Program-made: the position numbers and the translations under genes
Assembly (NCBI GenBank): GCA_903829015.1
Contig: CAIKOJ010000218.1
Location: 1-46,064 of the forward strand
Origin: an uncultured Bacteroidota bacterium
Lineage (GTDB): Bacteria; Bacteroidota; Bacteroidia; Chitinophagales; Chitinophagaceae
Direction: 5' to 3'
Length of the DNA stretch: 46,064 nt
Shown: positions 7,317 through 16,876 of the stretch, one piece after another
How the letters are laid out: every line of letters begins with the position of its first letter
How positions within the stretch are numbered: position 1 is the stretch's first letter
The notes under the pieces: model-generated
What the model was told of the DNA's origin: nothing
Seen by the model: only the letters and a program-made list of their open reading frames with translations
The model's database searches: none

Positions 7317-10300
7317 ATGAAGAACCTATTACTCATTCTTGTCACCCTGTTCTTTGCATTTACGTCGACAGCGCAGGTCGGAGCTATTTCAGGACCGTCC
7401 ACTATTTGTCCAGGATTAACCGGCACATACACTGACCCTACAAGCGGCGGCACGTGGAGTTCAAGCAACAATGGAATTGCCACTATCGGCAGTTCAAGTG
7501 GGGTAGCATTTGGTGTATTCTCGGGGGCAGTCACGCTTACTTATACTGTAGGTGCCAGCTTTGCGACGTTTCCTATAACGGTCAACCCGTCTCCGGCGGC
7601 TGTTTCCGGGTCAACTACCGTTTGTGTCGGCACATCAGCTACTTATACCTGCACCACAACGGGCGGTACCTGGACCAGCAGCAACCCCGGTGTTGCCACA
7701 ATCGGCTCGGCCGGCTCGCTTACAACTGTTTCAACTGGCACAACCAACATTTCATATGTATTACCTTCGGGTTGTTCTTCATCTCAGAGTGTGTCTGTAA
7801 TTAATGCACCAACCGCCTACTCGGTGACTGGTGGCGGTGCTTATTGTGCGGGCGGTAGCGGTGTTGGAATTGGATTGACCGGATCGCAATCAGGTGTAAT
7901 GTATCAGTTGTTTTCAGGCTCCACTGCGGTAGGCACTCCGGTAGCAGGAAGAGGTTCTACACTTTCCTTTGGGCTGCAGACAACTGCCGGAAATTATACC
8001 GTCGTTGCCAACCCCGGCACCAGTTGTACGGCAACAATGACAGGCTCGGCAACGGTTTCAATTAACCCCTTGCCTACAGCTTATGCTGTCACGGGAGGAG
8101 GGGCATATTGCTCGGGCGGCGGCGGTGTTTCAATTGGATTGTCGGGGAGTAATTTCAGTACCAATTATCAGCTTTATCTGGGCGGTACGCCATTAGGTGT
8201 AGCACGTGCCGGCTTCGGAGGACCGTTGGGCTTCGGAACGTTTACCACAGCCGGCAACTATACTGTGATTGCGATAGATCCTACCACCGGGTGCGTAAGC
8301 AATATGGCTGGCACTGTAACGGTTTCTATCCTCCCCTCATCAGGTACAATTGTAGGTCCTTCTAATATTTGCCTATCCAGCACGCCCACCTACACTATTG
8401 CCGGACCCGGCGGTATGTGGACATCCAGTAATTTATCGGTAGCCACCATTGGCTCAGCGAGTGGAACTGTGACTGCTGTATCAACGGGCGTAGCTACAAT
8501 TTCATACATTCCTCCTGTAGGATGCTTTTCAATAAAAACCATCACGGTGGTAACTGCTCCAGCCGCTATATCCGGACCAAACATTATGTGCTCAACAAAT
8601 CCCACAACCTATACCGATGTTACCTCCGGAGGCACCTGGACATCCAGTAATATATCAGTGGCCACTGTTGGCTCTGGCAACGGGATCGTTTCTGCTGTAG
8701 CAACAGGGGTGGTTACCATTACATACGCCCTTAACGCAGGCTGCAATGCAACCAGTACAGTTACGGTAGTACCTGCACCAGCGCCCATTTCGGGTCCTTC
8801 TTCATTCTGCGATGGATATTATACAACTTTAACAAATGCCACCCCGGGCGGCACCTGGAGCGGCGGCTCTCTAATCGCAAGTGTTGATCCCAGCAGCGGT
8901 TTTGTATATGGTATAACGTCAGGCGTTACAACAATTACCTACACATTGCCCGGTGGTTGTTTTACTACACGTTCTGAAACAGTGAATCCGCTCCCGTTCA
9001 CAATTGGTGGCAGTTCTTCAGTATGTGCAGGTTTAACTATCACTCTGGCCAGCGGTCCAAGCGGCACATGGTCTAGCAGTAACCCCGCTATAGGTGCGGT
9101 AGACAGCAGCGGGAATGTGACCGGCATTTCCGGCGGTTCTGTCACTATATCTTACGTAAGCTCAACAGGATGTTATAAAACCAGAAGCATTTCCGTTATA
9201 CCTTCGTTCTGTGCCGGTCTCCCCACTGGTGGTGCCGCAATATCTTCTGCTTCCTGGGTATGCCCGGGTACCAATGTCACAGTTAGCCTTTCAGGTCCTT
9301 CAGGCGGTTGTGGCATTACCTATCAATGGCAGAATTCAACAGACGGTATTTCATTTGCTGATATTGCAGGCGCTACAAACTTTTCATATTATTACACTGC
9401 TTCAATAACTCAATATTTCAGGTGCCGGATTACCTGCAGCAATTCAGGTTTATTTGCCAACTCTACTATGAAACGAGTTGTTGCGGCATCCTATCTAACT
9501 CACAGCCTCAATGATTCGCTTTGCAATATGCCTAATTTTTACGTGAGTGCCTGCGGCGTATCCTCTTCATTCAATGTAACTACCTGGTTCGGTGATGGTA
9601 CATCAGTTAATACGCCGCTCACTACTTCGGGCATTTGCCATGCCGATGTGTTCCATAATTACTACCAGTCGGGCCACTACTATATAAAACAGGTGCTTTA
9701 TGATGGGATATCACCTCAGGATTCAGTGCAATATACCTTTGAGTATAACTACTGCAACACTTTCCCTATAAGATTATTTCAGGACGCCAATAATAACTGC
9801 AACTACGACAACGGCGAGATGTCAATGACCCAGCCAACTACCACACAGGTCGACTCAAATGGTATACCTGTGGCAACCATCAGTGCCACCAGCGGATTTT
9901 ACTATAAAGCGCTTGGGCCGGTTGGCACTGTATACCGGTTCCATGTTACACAAATACCGGCTAGCCTCATTGTTTCCTGCCCTACCGGTGGTTTTATTTA
10001 TGACACTGTATTACCTGACTCAAGAAGCTATTCAGCAAAGAACTTTGCAGTTCAATGCGTACCAGGCAGCCGATATGATTTGTCAGTACATGCTTCAGCA
10101 AGCACTGGCCGGCATGCTGTTCAAGGGAATATAATTATTAATAACTCGTATTGCATACCGCAAGATGGCACCCTAACCATGTATTGCAGCCCGAAATACA
10201 AGTTCACATGGAGTACTCCGGCACCGGCAACTATTTCTGGAAACAAAATAACCTGGAATCTTCATAATATTAACGCTAGTGCAGCAACTATTATCAACTT

Positions 10301-13300
10301 TCAGCTGGATGTACCAAACCCAACAGTATTTGCTAACTGGACACATCCAGGCGATACTCTTCAGACAACATACATTATTAACGGCACCCCACCCGGCGAT
10401 GTAGATACTGTAAATAACGTAGTAATTAAGGTTGATACTGTTAGAACTTCCTTTGACCCCAACGATATAGAAGTAAGTCCGGCCGGGCCGGTAATACCTT
10501 GTACTCCACTGCAGTATACCATTCAATTTGAAAATACAGGTAATGATACTGCCCATAACATCATTGTTATGGATACGCTTTCATCTGATCTTGACCTTAG
10601 TACCCTGACGATCGAAGCTGCATCAGCAACGATGAACGTTGTGCATATTAAAAACGGCAGCCAGAATATCGTTAAATTCGAATTCCCGAATATCAACCTG
10701 CTTGATACCTCCCGTCACAGTAACAGCGGTGGCCTGGTAGTCTTTAACATAAAAACCAAACCCGGTCTTGCTGATGGTACCCCCATAAGTAACTACGCCG
10801 GCATATTCTTTGACGACAACCCGGCGGTGCTTACCAATACCGTACAAAATACAATAGGCATGAATCCAATCAGCGGGTCTGGTTCGGTTTGTATCGGTGC
10901 TACCGACACATTGTCTAACATGACTGCAGGAGGCATATGGAGCATCAGCAACCCAAATGCGTCTCTTGCCGGTGGTATAGTTACCGGCTTAGTGGCAGGC
11001 CTTGATACTGTTACTTATACAGTATCCAACGCCTGCGGAGCCAAATCGACATCTACGGTCATTTCAGTGAACACGGTGCCAAACACTACCCCAATATCCG
11101 GCACCGGCAGCGTTTGTGCAGGCAGTTCTGTTACACTCACCAACAGCAATACGGGCGGCACCTGGACTACTACCGACGGATCAGTTGCCGGAGTTGCTGC
11201 GGGAGTTGTAACAGGAATTAACGCAGGCACTGCGTCGATCATGTACACTTTGTCGAATGTATGTGGTTCGGCATCGTCTGTAAAAAACATAACAGTAAAT
11301 CCTCTGCCCACGGCAGCACCAATAACAGGAACCGGCAGTGTTTGCGCAGGTAATTCTGTTACGTTTAGCGATATTACACCCGGTGGTGCATGGACCACAG
11401 ACAATGCCGGAGTAGCCACGGTTACCGGCGGGTTGGTTAGTGGAGTGTCGGCTGGCTCAGCTAACATCAGCTATACTGTTACCAACGGATGTGGCTTATC
11501 TGTTGTTGCAAAAACAATTGTTGTCAACGCACCTCCAATTGTTGCACCGCTCACCGGCGCCGGCAGCGTATGTGCGGCTGCTTCTATAACACTGGTAAAT
11601 ACAACCACTGGAGGCACATGGACAACCAGTGATGCAGGTACAGCAACTGTAACCACAGGTGTGGTTACAGGAATAGCCGCAGGCGTGGCTGATATCACCT
11701 ATACTGTTTCAAACAGCTGCGGAAGCTCAAACGTAATCAAAACAATTACTGTTAACCCGCTACCAGGTATAGCTCCTGTAACCGGTCCAGGCACTGTCTG
11801 CACAGGCTCGTCAATTACACTGAGCGATGCCATCCCAGGCGGCACATGGGCAACAAGCAACAACAGCATTGCAACTGTAGCTGGTGGAGTAGTAACAGGC
11901 ACTGCAACAGGAACTGTTGATATCAATTATACAACATCAAACGGCTGCGGTAACGCTGTGGCTGTGAAATCAATTATAGTCAATACCCTGCCCATAAATA
12001 CACCTGTCACCGGTCCCACCAGTGTTTGTGCCGGCTCTTCCATCACATTGGGAGACATTACTCCGGGAGGCTCCTGGACTACCAGCAATGCAGGAGCAGC
12101 AACGGTTTCCGGTGGTGTAGTTTACGGGGTATCAGCCGGCAGTGTAAATATTACTTATGGTGTATCTAACAGCTGTGGTACTACAAATGCGATTCAGTAC
12201 GTAACAGTAAATCCGCTGCCCGGTGCAGGACCGATAATCGGACGCGGCGAAGTTTGCCCAGGTTCAACGATCACACTTAGCAACGCTGTACCCGGCGGCA
12301 CATGGTCTTCAGGCAATCCGGCTATAGCAGCAGCCTCCGGAGGAATTGTGAGCGGAATTACTTCCGGCAATGCATCGATTTCCTATACCGTAACCAACGG
12401 CTGTGGCAGCTATGTGGCCAGCAAAACCATTACAGTTAATGCCCTACCCTATGCCGATCCAATTACTGGTTTAGGAACCGTATGCGAAGGCGCATCCATT
12501 ACACTCAGCGACATCACTACCGGCGGCACATGGAGCACCAGCGATGCATCTATTGCAACAATATCTGCCGGACTGCTGCATAGTATATCTGCAGGAACAG
12601 TTTTGGTCACCTACACAGTGAACAGCATTTGCGGTATCGCTTCTGTAAGTAAATCGGTGCTTGTAAAACTATTACCTGCCACAGCTGCTATTACCGGCAT
12701 GACTGATGTTTGCGTTGGATCTACAACAGTATTAAATGATGCTGTAACAGGCGGCACCTGGTCTTCCAGCAACAACTCTGTTGCAACTGTTTCATCTGGA
12801 ACTGTAACAGGTTTATCCGCAGGATCGACCATTATCTCCTACGCGACAACAAACGATTGCGGAACAATATTCCAAACCAAAAACGTAGCGATCCATCCTA
12901 ATCCGGCTTCGATAACTGGTGCCGGTGCTTTGTGTGCAGGAGCTTACGAAGTATACAATAATGCGGACGCAGGTGGCACATGGCTGAGCGGATCTACTTC
13001 GATTGCTTCTATTAATACATCTGGGGGTGCTGCAATGGGCGTAGCGCAGGGAGTGACCACAATTACCTATACGCTACCAACCGGATGCCAGACAACAAAA
13101 CAAATAACCATAAATGCGCTGCCAACGATATTTAATGTAACGGGGGGAGGCGCCTACTGCAACGGCGGAACAGGTGTGCATATCGGTCTCAGTTTATCAG
13201 AGCCGGGTATAGAATATCTGCTGAAGATAGGAAACACAACAATCAATTCAGTTACAGGCACGGGTAGTGCCATAGATTTTGGCTTGCAGACTACAGAAGC

Positions 13301-14201
13301 CACCTACAATGTACTGGCGGGAAATACTGTAACCAACTGTCAGGTGCGCATGAACGGAACAACAGATGTTTCAATTACACCTAACGTCGCTCCTTCAGTA
13401 ACACTTACTAAATCACCCGAATCAACAACATGTAGCGGAACACCCGTAACATTTACTGCGTCTTCTGTAAACGGTGGTCCCGCACCAGTATATACATGGA
13501 AAGTGAACGGCTACCATGCTGCCACAGGCACCAACTACACGTACGTACCCGTTAACAGCGATGTGGTAACGGTAACTCTTGCCAGCAATGCCGAATGTGC
13601 ATTACCTGCCAGCGTAAATGCAGGAACAACGATGGTGGTGGTTAGTCCGCTTAACCCAAGAGTTACAGTAGTGTACGATGGCACGCCTGTTATGTCTGGT
13701 CAGCCGCTTAAGTTAGATGCCACAGTTTCGGGCTACAGCAGTGTTGTAAACTACCAGTGGATGGTTAACCAAACATATATTGCCGGCGCCACAAATAGTT
13801 CTTTCACCAGCAGCAGCTTTGCAAATAATGATACCGTATCATGCATCATCACTACTGACAACATATGCGGCATGGCAGTTGCTGCAAACTATTCAGTGAT
13901 CAATGTAAACACTACTACACTCGGATCAGTTAACATGATAGGAGACATTCAGATTTCGCCCAACCCCAACAAGGGTCTATTCACAGTCAAAGGTTCGTTC
14001 AATGCTACCAGCGATGATGAACTCTCTGCCGAAATCAAGAATCTGGTGGGCCAAACAGTCTACGGCAAAACACTTACTGCAAGAAATGGTGAGTTTACAG
14101 AAACGATCCAACTGGACAAATCCGTTGCGAATGGAGTTTATCTGCTCACCCTACGCGCAGGCGAACAAACAAAGACATTCAGGATAATTGTGGGACAGTA
14201 A
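7317..14201 (+). CDS. Giant T9SS-exported Ig-like repeat surface protein
   Basis: A 2294-residue protein from the ATG at 7317, which gives the signal peptide MKNLLLILVTLFFAFTSTAQ; an earlier in-frame TTG at 7233 adds an implausible tail. The order is: six Ig/BIG2-like repeats of about 72-76 residues (each with 'CxG', 'GGTWxSSNxxxATIG' and 'VTGI..G..xITYT') interrupted by two 'GGGAYCxGG.GV.IGL' modules (about 160-345); a central segment (about 630-1180) with an Ig-like piece, a PKD-like 'WFGDGT' piece, an SdrD-B-like 'FQDANNNCNYDNGE' and a DUF7619/DUF11-like 'SFDPNDIEV...YTIQFENTGNDTAHNI'; ten more repeats (about 1190-1940); a third GGGAYC module; two Ig-like domains; and a T9SS type A sorting domain from about residue 2210. 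It is probably a secreted or surface-anchored adhesin-like protein; the ligand is unknown. Confidence 0.88.
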   Translation: MKNLLLILVTLFFAFTSTAQVGAISGPSTICPGLTGTYTDPTSGGTWSSSNNGIATIGSSSGVAFGVFSGAVTLTYTVGASFATFPITVNPSPAAVSGSTTVCVGTSATYTCTTTGGTWTSSNPGVATIGSAGSLTTVSTGTTNISYVLPSGCSSSQSVSVINAPTAYSVTGGGAYCAGGSGVGIGLTGSQSGVMYQLFSGSTAVGTPVAGRGSTLSFGLQTTAGNYTVVANPGTSCTATMTGSATVSINPLPTAYAVTGGGAYCSGGGGVSIGLSGSNFSTNYQLYLGGTPLGVARAGFGGPLGFGTFTTAGNYTVIAIDPTTGCVSNMAGTVTVSILPSSGTIVGPSNICLSSTPTYTIAGPGGMWTSSNLSVATIGSASGTVTAVSTGVATISYIPPVGCFSIKTITVVTAPAAISGPNIMCSTNPTTYTDVTSGGTWTSSNISVATVGSGNGIVSAVATGVVTITYALNAGCNATSTVTVVPAPAPISGPSSFCDGYYTTLTNATPGGTWSGGSLIASVDPSSGFVYGITSGVTTITYTLPGGCFTTRSETVNPLPFTIGGSSSVCAGLTITLASGPSGTWSSSNPAIGAVDSSGNVTGISGGSVTISYVSSTGCYKTRSISVIPSFCAGLPTGGAAISSASWVCPGTNVTVSLSGPSGGCGITYQWQNSTDGISFADIAGATNFSYYYTASITQYFRCRITCSNSGLFANSTMKRVVAASYLTHSLNDSLCNMPNFYVSACGVSSSFNVTTWFGDGTSVNTPLTTSGICHADVFHNYYQSGHYYIKQVLYDGISPQDSVQYTFEYNYCNTFPIRLFQDANNNCNYDNGEMSMTQPTTTQVDSNGIPVATISATSGFYYKALGPVGTVYRFHVTQIPASLIVSCPTGGFIYDTVLPDSRSYSAKNFAVQCVPGSRYDLSVHASASTGRHAVQGNIIINNSYCIPQDGTLTMYCSPKYKFTWSTPAPATISGNKITWNLHNINASAATIINFQLDVPNPTVFANWTHPGDTLQTTYIINGTPPGDVDTVNNVVIKVDTVRTSFDPNDIEVSPAGPVIPCTPLQYTIQFENTGNDTAHNIIVMDTLSSDLDLSTLTIEAASATMNVVHIKNGSQNIVKFEFPNINLLDTSRHSNSGGLVVFNIKTKPGLADGTPISNYAGIFFDDNPAVLTNTVQNTIGMNPISGSGSVCIGATDTLSNMTAGGIWSISNPNASLAGGIVTGLVAGLDTVTYTVSNACGAKSTSTVISVNTVPNTTPISGTGSVCAGSSVTLTNSNTGGTWTTTDGSVAGVAAGVVTGINAGTASIMYTLSNVCGSASSVKNITVNPLPTAAPITGTGSVCAGNSVTFSDITPGGAWTTDNAGVATVTGGLVSGVSAGSANISYTVTNGCGLSVVAKTIVVNAPPIVAPLTGAGSVCAAASITLVNTTTGGTWTTSDAGTATVTTGVVTGIAAGVADITYTVSNSCGSSNVIKTITVNPLPGIAPVTGPGTVCTGSSITLSDAIPGGTWATSNNSIATVAGGVVTGTATGTVDINYTTSNGCGNAVAVKSIIVNTLPINTPVTGPTSVCAGSSITLGDITPGGSWTTSNAGAATVSGGVVYGVSAGSVNITYGVSNSCGTTNAIQYVTVNPLPGAGPIIGRGEVCPGSTITLSNAVPGGTWSSGNPAIAAASGGIVSGITSGNASISYTVTNGCGSYVASKTITVNALPYADPITGLGTVCEGASITLSDITTGGTWSTSDASIATISAGLLHSISAGTVLVTYTVNSICGIASVSKSVLVKLLPATAAITGMTDVCVGSTTVLNDAVTGGTWSSSNNSVATVSSGTVTGLSAGSTIISYATTNDCGTIFQTKNVAIHPNPASITGAGALCAGAYEVYNNADAGGTWLSGSTSIASINTSGGAAMGVAQGVTTITYTLPTGCQTTKQITINALPTIFNVTGGGAYCNGGTGVHIGLSLSEPGIEYLLKIGNTTINSVTGTGSAIDFGLQTTEATYNVLAGNTVTNCQVRMNGTTDVSITPNVAPSVTLTKSPESTTCSGTPVTFTASSVNGGPAPVYTWKVNGYHAATGTNYTYVPVNSDVVTVTLASNAECALPASVNAGTTMVVVSPLNPRVTVVYDGTPVMSGQPLKLDATVSGYSSVVNYQWMVNQTYIAGATNSSFTSSSFANNDTVSCIITTDNICGMAVAANYSVINVNTTTLGSVNMIGDIQISPNPNKGLFTVKGSFNATSDDELSAEIKNLVGQTVYGKTLTARNGEFTETIQLDKSVANGVYLLTLRAGEQTKTFRIIVGQ
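11112..12935 (+). repeat. Isometric 228-nt coding repeat array
   Basis: The codon before the conserved Cys of each Ig-like unit falls at 11112, 11340, 11568, 11796, 12024, 12252, 12480 and 12708, giving seven successive spacings of exactly 228 nt (76 codons). The preceding spacing (from 10887) is 225 nt and the following one (to 12930) is 222 nt. Units are diverged at the DNA level, with recurring blocks such as 'GGCAGCGTTTGTGCAGG'-like starts and 'GGCGGCACATGG' cores. Confidence 0.85.
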
Positions 14202-14307
14202 TATTACTGCCCACAATTTCCGGAAAATGTTGAAGAATAAATGAGATGAAATAATTGGCTTTGGTTGGTGGTATTAGTAATCAATACCAGCTTACAATCC
14301 CGGTAGA

Positions 14308-15282
14308 TTACCAGCCAAGCAAATAAGCAAATATCAGCGGCGCTACTATTGTGGCGTCGCTTTCTACTATAAATTTAGGCGTATCAATATCCAGCTTGCC
14401 CCAGGTAATTTTCTCGTTAGGCACAGCACCGCTGTAAGAACCATACGATGTAGTACTGTCGCTGATCTGGCAGAAATAGCTCCAGAACGGCACATCATGC
14501 CACTCCAGATCCTGATACATCATAGGCACTACGCAAATCGGGAAGTCACCGGCAATACCGCCACCAATCTGGAAGAAGCCCACGCCCTTACCACTTGAAT
14601 TGGCACGATACCATTCTGTAAGCCACATCATGTACTCAATACCACTCTTCATGGTAGATGGCTTCAATTCACCCTTGATGCAGTACGAAGCAAATATGTT
14701 ACCCATAGTGCTGTCTTCCCAGCCCGGTACTATTATCGGAATATTCTTTTCAGCCGCAGCTATCATCCAGCTGTGCTTTACATCTATTTCGTAGTCGGGC
14801 TTCATAACCTCGCTCAGCAACAGCTTGTACATAAACTCATGCGGAAAGTAACGCTCACCTGCTTCCTCTGCTCCCTTCCAAATCTTGTGTATGTGGCGCT
14901 GTATCCTGCGGAATGCTTCCTCCTCTGGTATACATGTATCTGTAACACGGTTAAATCCCTGTTCCAGCAGTTCAAACTCCTCCTTCGGAGTCAGATCGCG
15001 GTAATTGGGTACACGCTTGTAGTGTGTGTGTGCCACCAAATTCATGATATCCTCTTCGAGGTTGGCACCGGTGCAGCTAATGATATCCACTTTGCCCGCG
15101 CGTATCATCTCTGCAAACGAAATACCAAGCTCGGCAGTACTCATGGCTCCTGCAAGCGATACCAGCATTTTACCACCTTCAAGCAAATGGGTTTCATATC
15201 CCTTTGCGGCATCAACCAGTGCAGCCGCATTAAAGTGGCGGTAATGATGTGTTATAAACTGAGAAATAGGTCCTTTATTCAT
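14308..15282 (-). CDS. Deoxyhypusine synthase-like protein (bacterial DHS family)
   Basis: A 324-residue cytoplasmic protein with the DHS fold signature. It has 'VSLAGAMSTAELGISFAEMIRAGKVDIISCTGANLEEDI' near 42-79, 'VPGWEDSTMGNIFASY' near 197-212, 'IGGGIAGDF' near 240, and the C-terminal 'NEKITWGKLDIDTPKFIVESDATIVAPL', whose Lys296 matches the catalytic lysine of eukaryotic DHS ('WGKI'). In eukaryotes and archaea DHS moves the aminobutyl group of spermidine to eIF5A, but bacteria lack that substrate, and related enzymes can make homospermidine. It stands alone, separated from the upstream citrate synthase by an intrinsic terminator. The family call is secure and the reaction is not. Confidence 0.88.
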   Translation of the reverse strand: MNKGPISQFITHHYRHFNAAALVDAAKGYETHLLEGGKMLVSLAGAMSTAELGISFAEMIRAGKVDIISCTGANLEEDIMNLVAHTHYKRVPNYRDLTPKEEFELLEQGFNRVTDTCIPEEEAFRRIQRHIHKIWKGAEEAGERYFPHEFMYKLLLSEVMKPDYEIDVKHSWMIAAAEKNIPIIVPGWEDSTMGNIFASYCIKGELKPSTMKSGIEYMMWLTEWYRANSSGKGVGFFQIGGGIAGDFPICVVPMMYQDLEWHDVPFWSYFCQISDSTTSYGSYSGAVPNEKITWGKLDIDTPKFIVESDATIVAPLIFAYLLGW

Positions 15283-15357
15283 GACTGTAAGTATTTAAAA
15301 TGATTTTGTTGTTTGCCGAAATCGCTATTAATGCTATCTGCTTTTGCTAATTATTGT

Positions 15358-15389
15358 TCAAAAAAAAACGGCCACTATTAATGGCCGTT
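15358..15389 (-). terminator. Intrinsic terminator of the citrate synthase gene
   Basis: AACGGCCA (15367-15374) pairs with TGGCCGTT (15382-15389) over a 7-nt loop, and on the minus strand a run of nine T follows (15368-15360). It lies 18 nt beyond the gltA stop and separates it from the DHS-like gene. Confidence 0.85.
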
Positions 15390-15406
15390 CAATACCATAT
15401 TGCTCA

Positions 15407-16726
15407 TTAAGAAACTGATTCTTTCTGCTCAATAAATTTCTTAACCCATTCAGTAGTAATTGATTTCGGACGCTCAATCGGGAATCCAAGTGCACGGTCC
15501 CAGCAAAGACTGGCGAGTACACCCAGTGCACGTGATACGCCGAACAGCACAGTGTAAAACTCCTCTTCAACCAATCCGTAATGCTTCAGCAATGCACCTG
15601 AATGAGCATCTACGTTAGGCCATGGATTTTTGATCTTACCTGTATTTTCCAGTATTGGTGGTGCCACCTCATATATATTCCACACAGTTTTCACTGTTGG
15701 GTCTTCGGGGCAGTGTGTTTTGGCAAACTCCATCTGGGCAATGAACCTTGGATCTGTTTTACGCAGCACCGCATGTCCGTAGCCTGGCACTACCTTTCCT
15801 TCTGTAAGTGTCTTCTTAATATAAGCAGCTATCTGGTCTTTTGTCGGAGCATCGGAACCTAGTTCGGTACACATTTCTTCAATCCACCTGATCACCTCCT
15901 GATTAGCGAGACCATGCAGCGGACCAGCCAAACCGGTCATACCTGCTGCAAACGACAAATAAGGATCGCTCAATGCAGAACCTACAAGGTGCGTAGCATG
16001 CGCCGATACGTTGCCTCCTTCATGGTCGGCATGAATGGTTAGATACAAACGCATCAGTTCTTTAAAACCTTCGCTGTCGTAACCAAGCATATGCGCAAAG
16101 TTGCCGCTCCAGTCGAGCATACCATCAGGCTGTATGTGATCGCCGTTTTTATACTTACGGCGATAGATATACGCAGCAACCCTTGGCAGACGCGCAATCA
16201 GCGTCATGGTGTCTTCATAAATATAGTCCCAGTACACCTTCTTGCTGATACCTTCGTTATACGCTTTCGCAAATTTCGACTCGGTACCCAATGCAAGTAT
16301 GGCAGCAGTAAACTGCGTCATAGGGTGCGAACCTACAGGGAATGACTCAATAACATCAAACACATAGTTTGGCACATGCGACCTACGCGCCCATGTAGCA
16401 GAAATATGCTCGGCATTTTCCTGCGTAGGACACTCGCCTACCAGCATCAGGTAGAAAAGACCTTCCGGCATGGGTTCTTTTCCATCAAGGTTCTTAGGTA
16501 ATTTCTCCCTCAATTCAGGTATCGAAAAACCACGAAAACGGATACCCTCGTTAGAATCCAGCAGCGACGTTTCTGTAACCAGACCGGTGATACCACGCAT
16601 ACCCTGGTAAACCTGAGCTAACGTTACATCTTCAATCTTTTTGTTACCGTACTGTTCAATGATTTTCTTGATCTCTATGCCCTGTTCATCTGCCTTTTGC
16701 TTAAAAAGGTCTTTTACATAACCCAT
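15407..16726 (-). CDS. gltA: Citrate synthase
   Basis: A 439-residue citrate synthase, which condenses acetyl-CoA with oxaloacetate in the first step of the TCA cycle. It has the eukaryote-like form usual in Bacteroidota rather than the E. coli type II form. Visible signatures are 'LTIHADHEGGNVSAHATHLVGSALSDPYLSFAAGMTGLAGPLHGLANQEV' around the substrate His, 'VPGYGHAVLRKTDPR' with the second His, and 'NVDAHSGALLKHYG' with the catalytic Asp. The ATG at 16726 is preceded by an exact TAnnTTTG element 41 nt away and the gene ends in its own terminator, so it is monocistronic. Confidence 0.96.
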   Translation of the reverse strand: MGYVKDLFKQKADEQGIEIKKIIEQYGNKKIEDVTLAQVYQGMRGITGLVTETSLLDSNEGIRFRGFSIPELREKLPKNLDGKEPMPEGLFYLMLVGECPTQENAEHISATWARRSHVPNYVFDVIESFPVGSHPMTQFTAAILALGTESKFAKAYNEGISKKVYWDYIYEDTMTLIARLPRVAAYIYRRKYKNGDHIQPDGMLDWSGNFAHMLGYDSEGFKELMRLYLTIHADHEGGNVSAHATHLVGSALSDPYLSFAAGMTGLAGPLHGLANQEVIRWIEEMCTELGSDAPTKDQIAAYIKKTLTEGKVVPGYGHAVLRKTDPRFIAQMEFAKTHCPEDPTVKTVWNIYEVAPPILENTGKIKNPWPNVDAHSGALLKHYGLVEEEFYTVLFGVSRALGVLASLCWDRALGFPIERPKSITTEWVKKFIEQKESVS

Positions 16727-16766
16727 ATAGTGTAATAATTAAGGAAAGAATGTTCTTTTTCGATTG

Positions 16767-16774
16767 CAAATGTA
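16767..16774 (-). promoter_or_regulatory. Candidate -7 element of gltA
   Basis: Minus-strand TACATTTG fits TAnnTTTG exactly, 41 nt before the ATG. The -33 region has no convincing TTTG. Confidence 0.45.
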
Positions 16775-16876
16775 GTAAAAGCCGTTTAAATTGAGTTGAA
16801 TAAACAATTAAATAAGCAGGGTTTTGCCCGCTACAAACTTAACTTTACAAATTATCTAAGGAAAGCAAGCATACAA

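Noticed and set aside
11015..11926. Several minus-strand frames of about 75 codons with similar sequences, spaced like repeats
   Set aside because: They are antisense shadows of the 228-nt coding repeats of the giant protein; the periodicity of the plus-strand gene keeps these frames open.
14269..14289. 7-bp hairpin TGGTATT/AATACCA between the giant gene and the DHS-like gene
   Set aside because: No T-run follows on either strand and the stem is short, so I could not support termination.
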